This document shows, piece by piece, positions 36,007 to 44,500 of a stretch of 64,000 bases of DNA. The notes beneath the pieces were generated by a model, which worked only from the letters and a program-made list of their open reading frames with translations, was not told the DNA's origin and searched no databases. The position numbers and the translations under genes are program-made. Each line of letters opens with the position of its first letter. The stretch's first letter is position 1. This DNA comes from Shinella yambaruensis (GTDB lineage Bacteria; Pseudomonadota; Alphaproteobacteria; Rhizobiales; Rhizobiaceae), in the NCBI RefSeq assembly GCF_022899355.1, contig NZ_JALJCK010000010.1, positions 242,909 to 306,908 of the forward strand, read 5' to 3'.

Positions 36007-37191
36007 ATGTTGGCCCAAGCACGGGAAGATGCAAGAGACTTGACCGGCGCCCGTTCCCCCCTCGACATCGCGATCGAAACGCTGCCCGGCAAGGACGGGG
36101 AGGTCTGGCGCCTTTCCGGCGAATGGGTGAACACGACCGCGGTTGCCGCGAGCAAGCGGCTTGCGGATATCGGCCGCGGGCAGGGCGGCGCGCTGGAAAT
36201 CGACCTCGGCGGCGTCGCGGCCATGGATACGGCCGGCGCCTGGCTGCTGCGCCGGGCCATCACCGAGCGGCAGGGCGAGGGCGGCGCGGTGAGTTTCACC
36301 GACCGCGAGGGGACGCACTATGCCGACCTGATTTCGGCATTGCCGGAAAAGCTTGCCGAGCCGCGCGACGAGAGCGGCGGGAAAGGCACGCTGTTCGAGC
36401 GCGTCTTCGAGCCGATCGGCCGCAACGTGATGGAGATCTGGGACGATGCGGTCGCCGCCATGTTCATCCTCGGCTCGGCGGTGCGCGGCGCGCAACTGAA
36501 GCTCGGGCGGCGCAGCGGCGTGTCGCCCTCGGCGATCGTGCACCAGATCGACCATATGGGCGTGCGCGCCGTGCCGATCATCCTCCTGATGTCCTTCCTC
36601 ATCGGCGCGATCATCGCCCAGCAGGGCGCCTTCCAGCTGCGCTATTTCGGCGCGGAAGTCTTCGTCGTCGATCTCGTCGGCATTCTCCAGCTGCGCGAGG
36701 TCGGCGTGCTGCTCACCGCCATCATGATCGCCGGCCGCTCGGGCAGCGCGATCACGGCCGAGATCGGCTCGATGAAGATGCGCGAGGAGATCGACGCGCT
36801 GAAGGTCATGGGCCTCAGCCCGGTCGGCGTCCTCGTCTTCCCGCGGCTCGTGGCGCTGACCGTCGCGCTGCCGCTCCTCACCATCATCGCCAACTTCGCG
36901 GCCCTCGGCGGCGCAGCCTTCGTCGCCTGGTCCTATTCCGGCATCACCTTCGACACGTTCCTGTCGCGCCTTCGCGAGGCGATCGACCTGTCTACCGTGG
37001 TGTCCGGCATGATCAAGGCGCCGTTCATGGCGCTGATCATCGGCATCGTCGCCTCGGTCGAGGGGCTGAAGGTGGGCGGCAGCGCCGAATCGCTCGGTCG
37101 CCACGTCACCGCCGCCGTGGTGAAGTCCATCTTCGTCGTCATCCTCGTCGACGGCCTCTTCGCCATGTTCTACGCCGCGATCGATTTCTGA
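36007..37191 (+). CDS. mlaE: MlaE-type lipid ABC transporter permease with N-terminal STAS-like domain
   Basis: This is a 394-residue protein, longer than enterobacterial MlaE (about 260). The extra N-terminal 120 residues look like a STAS domain (LEIDLGGVAAMDTAGAWLLRRAI). The permease part (about 140-390) has GSAVRGAQLKLGRR, FLIGAIIAQQGAFQL, IMIAGRSGSAITAEIGSMKMREEIDAL (coupling helix) and several membrane helices. It moves phospholipids between inner membrane and periplasmic MCE carrier. First gene of a four-gene operon; the ATPase gene follows after eight bases. Confidence 0.93.
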   Translation: MLAQAREDARDLTGARSPLDIAIETLPGKDGEVWRLSGEWVNTTAVAASKRLADIGRGQGGALEIDLGGVAAMDTAGAWLLRRAITERQGEGGAVSFTDREGTHYADLISALPEKLAEPRDESGGKGTLFERVFEPIGRNVMEIWDDAVAAMFILGSAVRGAQLKLGRRSGVSPSAIVHQIDHMGVRAVPIILLMSFLIGAIIAQQGAFQLRYFGAEVFVVDLVGILQLREVGVLLTAIMIAGRSGSAITAEIGSMKMREEIDALKVMGLSPVGVLVFPRLVALTVALPLLTIIANFAALGGAAFVAWSYSGITFDTFLSRLREAIDLSTVVSGMIKAPFMALIIGIVASVEGLKVGGSAESLGRHVTAAVVKSIFVVILVDGLFAMFYAAIDF

Positions 37192-37199
37192 GGACATCC

Positions 37200-37985
37200 A
37201 TGGAGCAGGTTTCGGCAAAGACGGACGACGTGATGCTCTCGGTCAAGGACCTGACCGTCGGCTTCGGCAGCAACATCGTGCTCGACAAGCTCAATCTCGA
37301 CATCTACCGCGGCGAGATCCTCGGCTTTGTCGGCGCCTCCGGCACCGGCAAGTCGGTGCTGATGCGCACGGTGCTGCGCCTGCTGCGCCGCCGCTCCGGT
37401 ACGATCCGCATCTTCGGCCTGGATTTCGACAAGGCGAGCGAGGAAGAGCGCCTGGCGCTCGACATGAAGCTCGGCGTGCTCTTCCAGCATGGTGCGCTCT
37501 TTTCCTCGCTGACGGTCAAGGAGAACATCCAGGTGCCGATGCGCGAATATCTCGACCTGCCGCAGGCGATGATGGACGAGCTGGCGCGGCTGAAGATCGA
37601 GCTGGTGGGCCTCGCCCCGGAGGCGGCGAACAAATATCCCTCCGAGCTCTCGGGTGGCATGATCAAACGCGCGGCGCTGGCCCGCGCGCTGGCGCTCGAC
37701 CCGGCCCTCGTCTTCCTCGACGAGCCGACCTCGGGCCTCGACCCGATCGGCGCGGCGGAATTCGACGAGCTGATCGCCAAACTGCGCGACACCCTCGGAT
37801 TGACCGTGTATATGGTGACTCACGACCTCGACAGCCTGTTTTCGGTTTGCGATCGCATCGCCGTCCTCGGGCAGAAGAAGGTCATGGTCGAAGGCACGAT
37901 CGAGGACATGCTGGCCTTTGACGATCCCTGGGTGCAGTCCTATTTCCGGGGCAAGCGCGCGCGAGCGATCGTGCGGAAAACGTAA
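37200..37985 (+). CDS. mlaF: MlaF-type lipid ABC transporter ATP-binding protein
   Basis: This is a 261-residue ATPase. Walker A is GASGTGKSVLM, the Q-loop lies in GVLFQHGALFSSLTV, the signature is ELSGGMIKRAALARAL, Walker B is LVFLDEPTSGLDP, and the H-loop is MVTHD. The SGGM signature and the QHGALFSSLTV block are typical of Mla/MCE ATPases. It powers the permease encoded just upstream. ATG at 37200, with a ribosome-binding site (CTGAGGA) that overlaps the mlaE stop, indicating coupled translation. Confidence 0.95.
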   Translation: MEQVSAKTDDVMLSVKDLTVGFGSNIVLDKLNLDIYRGEILGFVGASGTGKSVLMRTVLRLLRRRSGTIRIFGLDFDKASEEERLALDMKLGVLFQHGALFSSLTVKENIQVPMREYLDLPQAMMDELARLKIELVGLAPEAANKYPSELSGGMIKRAALARALALDPALVFLDEPTSGLDPIGAAEFDELIAKLRDTLGLTVYMVTHDLDSLFSVCDRIAVLGQKKVMVEGTIEDMLAFDDPWVQSYFRGKRARAIVRKT

Positions 37986-38045
37986 GGACGTGTCCGGGGC
38001 CGGCAGGCTCCGGCGGATGGAACTGCGAGCAGGATAGCCCGAAGC

Positions 38046-39416
38046 ATGGAAACCAAAGCCAACTACGCCCTCGTCGGTTTCTTCACCGTCCTCGTCATGG
38101 CCGCCGCCTTCGCCTTCGTCTACTGGATGTCGCAGTATGGCCGCGGCGGCGAGATGGCGCAGCTGGCCATCCGCATCCCGGGCTCGGCGAACGGCCTCAG
38201 CATCGGTTCGCCCGTGCGCTTCAACGGCATTCCGGTCGGCTCCGTGCGCAGCCTTGCCATCGACGCCGACGACCCGCGCTTCTCCGTCGCCATGACGGAA
38301 GTCTCGACCAGCGCGCCGGTCAAGCAGTCGACGACCGCGGTCCTGGAGGTCCAGGGCCTGACGGGCGCGGCCTATATCGAGCTTTCCGGCGGCAGCGCGG
38401 GCGATCCGAACATCCTGCGCCAAGCCGTCGACAGCGAGGTTCCGGCCGTGCTGCAGGCGGAGCAGTCGAGCGTGACGAACATCCTGTCCACCGCCGACAA
38501 GATCCTGAAGCGGGCCGACGCGGCGATCACCGACATCCAGGGCTTCGTCGCCGATGCGCGCGGGCCGCTGACGACGACGATCCAGAACGCCGAGCAGTTC
38601 TCCGGCGCGCTCGCCCGCAACGGCGAGAAGGTGGACGAGTTCCTGCAAAGCGTCGGCGGCCTTTCGGAGACCTTCCGCAACCTTTCCGGCCGGCTCGATT
38701 CGACGCTCGCCTCGGTCGACGAGCTGATCAAGGCGGTCGATCCGAAGAAGGTCGAGGATTTCGTCGGCAATGTCGACAAGATCAGCAAGGACATCGCGGA
38801 TGCGTCCGGCGACATCAAGGCCACCGTCGACGGCTTCCGCAAGACGGCCGAAACCTTCGATGCCTTCGGCAGGCAGGCGACGGTGACGCTCGACAAGGTC
38901 GACAGCCTCATCGCCGCGGTCGATACGCAGAAGGTCGGCGGCGCGATCGACAACATCTCGGTCGCGACCGCCGATGCCCGCAAGGCCATCGCCTCCGTCA
39001 CCGGCGTTGCCGACCGCATCGGCGCGCGGGAGGAGGACATCGACCAGATCATCACCGACGTGCAGCAGATGAGCAACAAGCTGAACGCGGCCGCCACGCG
39101 CGTCGACGGCGTGCTTGCCAAGCTCGACGGTTTCCTGGGCGAGGGGGATTCCGAATCGCTCTTCGCCGAGGCCAAGGCGACGCTGCAGTCGATCAAGCAG
39201 GCCGCCGATACGCTGAACGGCCGGATCGGCCCGATTGCCGACGGGCTGCAGCGATTCTCCGGCTCGGGCCTGCGTGACGTCGAGGCGCTGGTGCTCGACA
39301 CGCGCCGCACGATCCAGAATCTCGACAGTGCGATCTCCGGTTTCGAGCGCAATCCGCAGCGCCTCCTCTTCGGCGGCGAGACGGTCAAGCAGTATGACGG
39401 CCGCAACCGGCGCTGA
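38046..39416 (+). CDS. mlaD: MlaD/MCE-domain lipid carrier protein
   Basis: This is a 456-residue protein with one N-terminal membrane helix (YALVGFFTVLVMAAAFAFVYWM) and an MCE domain at about residues 40-120 (SANGLSIGSPVRFNGIPVGSVRSL...VQGLTGAAYIELSGG). A long helical, coiled-coil-like tail of about 320 residues follows, with many heptad-like segments (VSTADARKAIASVTG-type). It is much longer than E. coli MlaD (183) and closer in design to LetB/Mce carriers with needle-like tails. It likely forms the periplasmic hexamer bridging the membranes. Third gene of the operon. Confidence 0.93.
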   Translation: METKANYALVGFFTVLVMAAAFAFVYWMSQYGRGGEMAQLAIRIPGSANGLSIGSPVRFNGIPVGSVRSLAIDADDPRFSVAMTEVSTSAPVKQSTTAVLEVQGLTGAAYIELSGGSAGDPNILRQAVDSEVPAVLQAEQSSVTNILSTADKILKRADAAITDIQGFVADARGPLTTTIQNAEQFSGALARNGEKVDEFLQSVGGLSETFRNLSGRLDSTLASVDELIKAVDPKKVEDFVGNVDKISKDIADASGDIKATVDGFRKTAETFDAFGRQATVTLDKVDSLIAAVDTQKVGGAIDNISVATADARKAIASVTGVADRIGAREEDIDQIITDVQQMSNKLNAAATRVDGVLAKLDGFLGEGDSESLFAEAKATLQSIKQAADTLNGRIGPIADGLQRFSGSGLRDVEALVLDTRRTIQNLDSAISGFERNPQRLLFGGETVKQYDGRNRR

Positions 39417-39550
39417 ACCGGCCGTAAAGTGTGGCCCTATCCCCACAACTGCCAACCGCTGGCGGTCCAAGGCAAATTTGTCCGTCCGCGCAGCCGTGAC
39501 AGCCTGTCGTGCCGCTGCTACACAGGCAGTTACAAGGGTTTGAGGACGAC

Positions 39551-40168
39551 ATGACGGGTTCGGGTAAGGGTTTGTTGCGGAACGGGACTGCGGCGCGCGC
39601 CGCGCTCGTCGCCGTTCTGGCGGCAATGCTCGCCGCCTGTGGCAGCACGCAGGCCAAGAACGATACGTTCGCGCTCACCTCCGTCGCCACCGCCGACGGC
39701 CCCTCGGCCAGGAGCCGGCAGATCCTCGTGCCGCCACCCTCGGCGCTGAAGGCGCTCGACGGCGAGCAGATCGTCATCCGGCCCTCCGCCTCGGAAATCC
39801 AGTATCTTGCCGGCGCGCAGTGGAGCGACAGCCTGAGCAAGATGGTGCAGGCCAAGCTCGTGCAGGCCTTCGAGAACACCGGCCGCCTCGGCGGCGTCGG
39901 CATGCCGGGGCAGGGCCTTGCGATCGACTACCAGATCGTAACCGATATCCGCGCCTTCGAGGTGCAGACGGCGGGCGCCGATGCGGCGGTGGTGGAGATT
40001 TCGGCAAAGCTGCTCAATGACCGCAACGGCACGGTGCGGGCGCAGAAGGTGTTTCGCGCGACGGTTCCGGTCGGCGGAACCGGCAACCCGGCCTTCGTGA
40101 AGGCGCTCGACGCGGCCTTCGCCGCGGTCACGGCCGATATCGTCGGCTGGACGCTGGCGTCGATCTGA
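39551..40168 (+). CDS. ABC-type transport auxiliary lipoprotein (PqiC/MlaD-system partner)
   Basis: This is a 205-residue lipoprotein. The signal peptide ends with the lipobox MLAAC, so the mature N-terminus is a lipidated Cys in the outer or inner membrane. The rest matches the ABC_trans_aux family: ALTSVATADGPSARSRQILVPPPSAL, SEIQYLAGAQWSDSLSKMVQ and FENTGRL. Such proteins accompany MCE transporters and may receive lipid at the outer membrane. Last gene of the Mla operon; ATG at 39551 behind GAGGACGAC. A palindromic repeat follows and may end transcription. Confidence 0.92.
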   Translation: MTGSGKGLLRNGTAARAALVAVLAAMLAACGSTQAKNDTFALTSVATADGPSARSRQILVPPPSALKALDGEQIVIRPSASEIQYLAGAQWSDSLSKMVQAKLVQAFENTGRLGGVGMPGQGLAIDYQIVTDIRAFEVQTAGADAAVVEISAKLLNDRNGTVRAQKVFRATVPVGGTGNPAFVKALDAAFAAVTADIVGWTLASI

Positions 40169-40206
40169 TTTTCTTGATGCATTTCTGTCGGTGATGCGGG
40201 GGTGCG

Positions 40207-40373
40207 AAAGCCCCTCATCCCGCTGCCGCGACCTTCTCCCCGCAAGCGGGAAGAAGGAGCAAGACGGTCGACCTTCGCCACGAAGGAATGTCGTTTCTTG
40301 CGGAAGTCGGTGCCACACCCCCTTCGCCCCGCTTGCGGGGAGAAGGTGCCGGCAGGCGGATGAGGGGGCTTTA
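40207..40373. repeat. Inverted pair of RIME-like palindromic elements
   Basis: Two arms of about 45 bases lie in opposite orientation. The left (40207-40251) reads CCCCTCATCC...CCTTCTCCCCGCAAGCGGG. The right (40325-40373) is its near reverse complement (CCCCGCTTGCGGGGAGAAGG...GGATGAGGGG). Each arm has its own small hairpin (CCCCGC/GCGGGG). Similar elements are well known between rhizobial genes. This pair fills the space between the convergent Mla-lipoprotein and Tim44-type genes. Confidence 0.8.
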
Positions 40374-40395
40374 CAATGCAAAACCCCTCAGTCGA

Positions 40396-41367
40396 TCAAG
40401 CGTCGTGAACGCCCTGGATGGCCGAGACCTTCCAGTCGCCGCCGTTGCGGCGCACGAAGGTCCAGATCTCGACGGCTTCCGTCAGGTTGTCCGGATCGCC
40501 GGAAACGAGCGCGCCGGTCGCGCGGTCGCGCATCACGTCGATGCTCTCGTAGCGCATGGCGACGGTGGCGTATTCCTCGGCGCCTTCGCGCCAGGCCTCG
40601 GCAATGTCGCCCTGCACGAGGTGGATGTCGCGCACCTCGTTCTTCAGGCCCTGGGTGGCGTTGTCGCCGAGTTCCTCGGCGAGGTAGGACATCGCCTCCG
40701 GCGTGGTGATCTGGCGCAGCGTGCGGAAATCCTCCGCCGCATAGGCCGCCTGCAGCTCCTTCAGCATGCTTTCGAACTGTTCGAGGTCGGCCTGCTTGAT
40801 GCCGATCTCGTCGCCGCCCTTCGGCTGCGGCGCGGCCTGGCGGCTGCCGCCGCCGATGCTCGGGATCTTGAAGTCCGGGCCGCCGCTCGGCGCGGCGTTG
40901 CGGGCATGGGCGGCGCCGGCATAGGCGGGCGCGTTCTTCTGCGCGAACATGCGGCGCAGGAACAGGAAGACGCCGGCGATCAGCAGCACCTGCAGGATCA
41001 GGCCGAGGAAGCCGATGCCGCCGCCGAGGCCCTGGCCGAGCAGCATGCCGACGAGGCCGCCGAGCATCAGCCCGCCGAGCAGCGTGCCGCCGAAGCCGCC
41101 GAAGAGGCCGGGGCGCGGATTGGTGGCCGTTGCGTTGCGGCCGGCGGAGGGCTGGGCCGACTGCTGGCGCGTCATGGTACGGTCGATCGGCTGGGCATCC
41201 GTCGGTGCGGTGCGCGTCGTCGAGGGCGTCGAGAAGGTGCGGCTGCCGCGGCTGCCGAACCCACCGCCGGCGCGGCGCGCCTCGGCCACGTCCACCACCG
41301 TCATCATCACCATCACCGCGACCGCAAGCGTCGCCAGGATGCGTCCAAAGCCTTGTATAAAGATCAT
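40396..41367 (-). CDS. Tim44-domain membrane-anchored protein
   Basis: This is a 323-residue protein with an N-terminal export or anchor helix (LATLAVAVMVMMTVVDVAEA) and a basic Ser/Thr-rich linker with RGSRTFSTPSTTRTAP. A Gly/Leu membrane segment follows (about 88-130: LLGGLMLGGLVGMLLGQGLGGG...). A Tim44-like domain lies at about 180-320 (LEQFESMLKELQAAYAAEDFRTLRQITTPEAMSYLAEEL...). Bacterial Tim44-like proteins are membrane-attached and of uncertain function; the mitochondrial relative tethers the import motor. Start ATG at 41367; an in-frame ATG six codons upstream is possible. Confidence 0.88.
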   Translation of the reverse strand: MIFIQGFGRILATLAVAVMVMMTVVDVAEARRAGGGFGSRGSRTFSTPSTTRTAPTDAQPIDRTMTRQQSAQPSAGRNATATNPRPGLFGGFGGTLLGGLMLGGLVGMLLGQGLGGGIGFLGLILQVLLIAGVFLFLRRMFAQKNAPAYAGAAHARNAAPSGGPDFKIPSIGGGSRQAAPQPKGGDEIGIKQADLEQFESMLKELQAAYAAEDFRTLRQITTPEAMSYLAEELGDNATQGLKNEVRDIHLVQGDIAEAWREGAEEYATVAMRYESIDVMRDRATGALVSGDPDNLTEAVEIWTFVRRNGGDWKVSAIQGVHDA

Positions 41368-41524
41368 TTCCGTCTCTCTTCCCATGCGCCTTGTGGCGCG
41401 TCGGACCGGATATAGCGGCTGGAGGCCCGGATTTTAAGGTTCGGCGGCCGGAAATCGGCAGCCTGGGACGGTTTGCGCCATCAAAGGTGCGTTATCGGCG
41501 CGGCCAGGCAAGGCCCCCAACGCG

Positions 41525-41551
41525 AAACGGCCGCCTTGCGGGCGGCCGTTT
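41525..41551 (-). terminator. Probable terminator of the growth-pole-ring-type gene
   Basis: AAACGGCCGCC and GGCGGCCGTTT form a perfect eleven-base stem with a five-base loop, 20 bases beyond the stop of the giant gene on the minus strand. The T-run after the stem is only three bases plus TCG, so termination may be partial. Confidence 0.65.
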
Positions 41552-41572
41552 GTCCGTGCTGTCCGGGTCTCC

Positions 41573-44500
41573 TCAGCTGAAGCGGCCTGCCGCGTGGGCC
41601 AGCATGGTGTAGACCTTGCCGGTGTCCGAGGTGAGGTAGGTCTGCGTCATCACCTTGTCGCGGTCGTTGCGGGCCACATCGGCGAGCAGCTTCTCGAAGT
41701 CCGAGATGTAGCGGTCGACCGCGGTGCGGAATTCCGGCTCGCGCTCGTACTTGCGCTTGATCTCGTCGAAGGTCTGCTGGCCCTTCAGCGTGTAGAGGCG
41801 GCGCGTGAAGACGTCGCGCTCGCCGCGCTGGTAGCGGCGCCACAGGTCGACCGAGGCGTCGTGATCGATGGCGCGGGCAATATCGACCGAAAGCGAGTTC
41901 AGCGATTCGACGACATGGCGCGGGTTGCGGTTGTCCGGGCGGGCGGCCTGGCCATCGGTGCGCGGCTGGCCGAACTGGGCTTCCTCGCGCGAGACGGCGC
42001 CGCGCAGGAGGTCGCGCATCCAGCCGCCTTCGCCGGCGGTCTTGGCCTCGGTCTCCGCGGGCAGGGGCTGCGGCACGGTGGCCGCGGCGGCACGCTCGAG
42101 GCCGAGGCTGCCGCGCAGCTGGACCGGCTCCTCGCGGCGGGGCTCGACGCGGGTTTCCTGCACCGGCTGCTGCTGCTGGACGACCTTGGCCTGGACCACC
42201 GCCGGGCGGGAGACTTCCAGCGCGGAGGAGGACTTGCCGATGATGTCGGACAGGTCCTGCAGGGCCTTGATCTGCTCGCTGACGGCGCGGCGCATCTGGG
42301 CGGCGTTTTCCTTGGCTTCTTCCGGAAGGTCGAAGGCGCCGCGCTTCAGCTCGCCGCGGGTCTGGTCGAGCTCCTTGCGGATATCGGCGGCGGCGCGGCG
42401 GATTTCCTCGGTCGCGCCGGAGAACTTGCCGACGGCCTCCTCGACGGCCTCGCGCAGCGTCTCGCGCATGACGGTCGTGGCGGCTTCGGACTTCTTGCCG
42501 CTCTCGGCGAGCAGGCGATCGACATCGGAGAGCGAGGCGCCGACGCTGCCGCGCAGGCGGTTCGCCACTTCCTTGGTCCGCTCCTCGGCGCGGGCGAAGG
42601 AGCCCTCGACCGACTGGCCCGCTTCCTCGCCGGCCTTCATCAGCTGCTCGCGCAGCGAATTGGCGGCGGCCTCGGCGCGCTTCTCGGTATCGCTCAGGAT
42701 GCGGCCGACTTCGGCGAACGAGCTCTGGATGCCGCCGCGCAGGTTGCCGGCGATGAGGTTGGAACGTTCCTCGGCGCGGCTGAAGGCGCCCTCGACCATG
42801 CCTTCGAGCGACTGCATGGTCTTCTCGATCTCTTCCGAGCGCTGCACGAGGCCGACAGAGAGCGAACGCAACGCATCCTGGCGCTCTTCCAGCGTCGAGA
42901 CGAGGTTGGACTGGGCGGCGGCGAGCAGGTCGGAGGCCTGCGACAGGATCTTCGAATGATCCTCGAAGCGCCCGACGATGCTGCCGATCTGGGACAGCGT
43001 GCCGGCGGAGATGTCGGACAGGCGATCCACCTTGCCCTCAAGCAGGCGCGACGTGGTGGACACCATGTCGGACGCGCGCTCGGCGGAGGTGGAGAAGCGC
43101 TCGGCCGTGCTCGTCAGGCGGCCGTCGATGGCACCGAGCGTCTGGCTCGCCGCGTCGACGATGCCGGCGATCGCGCCGTTGCTTTCCGAAAGGCGAGCGA
43201 TCAGGCTTTCGACATTGGCCGCAAGGCCGCTTTCGATCTCGCGCATCGTGCCGGCGGCTTCTTCCGTGCGGCTGGTGATGGCGGCGAGCGTGTCGGCCGT
43301 GCGGGCGGAGATCGCGTTGATGAGCGCGGCGTTCTCGTTGCGCAGGCGTTCGGCGCTTTCGCGGGCAACGCCGCTGATGCGCTCGGCCGCGTCGCGGGCG
43401 ACCCCGCCGATGCCCTCGGCAGCCTCCCGGCCGACGGCGGCATAGCTGTCGATGACGGGGCGGGCCTCCTCGTCGATCAGGCGGGCGAGCTCCTCGGTGC
43501 GGCTTGCCAGCATGGAGTTGAGCTCGCGGGTGCGCTCGTCGAGCGTCGAGCGGATGGAGGCGCCGCGCGCCTCCAGCGCCTTCTCGACGTCGCCGAGGCC
43601 GGCGCGCAGCGACTGGGCCTGGTCGGCGAGGCGGCTTTCCGTCTCGGCGAAGCGGGCGACGGCGGTCGAGGTGGTTTCCTCAACGGCGCGGGCGAAGGCT
43701 TCGTTGCGGGCCGACAGGTTGCCGGCGAACTCCTCGCCCGTACGGGCGATGTTTTCGGCGGCGCGCTGGGCTTCCGCGCCCATTTCCTGGGCCGCGCGGG
43801 AAACCGCGCCGCGCAGCGAGGAGCTGAGGCTGGCGAATTCCTCGCCGGTCTTGGCGAGCGACTGGGCCGAGCGGATCGCTTCGGCATCCATGTCCTGGGC
43901 GGCTTGCGAAACGGCATCGCGCAGCGTCGCGGCAAGGCCGGCGGCCTTGCCGTCGATCGTGCGGTTGACGTTGTCGAGACCGATGGTCAGCGCCCGGTCC
44001 ATCGTGCCGAGACGTTCCTCGATGCGGCCGGTCTTCTCGTCGATCGTGCCGGCAATGCGCTCGGCGGCCTCGCCGGTGACGCGTTCGATGTCGCCGGTGC
44101 GGGCCGTGAGCGTGCTGTCGATGCGTTCGGCCGCTTCCCCGGCGATGCGGGCGATCTCGCCGGCGCGGTTCGACAGCGTGCCGTCGATGCGCTCGGCCGC
44201 CTCGCCGACGGCGCGGCTGATCTCGTCGGCGCGGTTGACGAGGGCGCCGTCGATGCGCTCGGCGGCATTGCCGACGGTCGTCTCGATCTGGCTTGCCCGG
44301 TTGAGGAGCGTGCCTTCGAGGCGTTCGGCGGCTTCGCCGACGGTGCGGCTGATTTCGTCGACCCGGCCGACGAGGGCGCCGTCGATGCGTTCGGCGGCGT
44401 TGCCGACCGTCAGCTCGATCTGCGTCGCGCGGGCCAGTAACGTGTCGTCGATGCGATCGGCGACCTGGCCCACGACGCGGTTGATCTCGTCGACGCGGCC

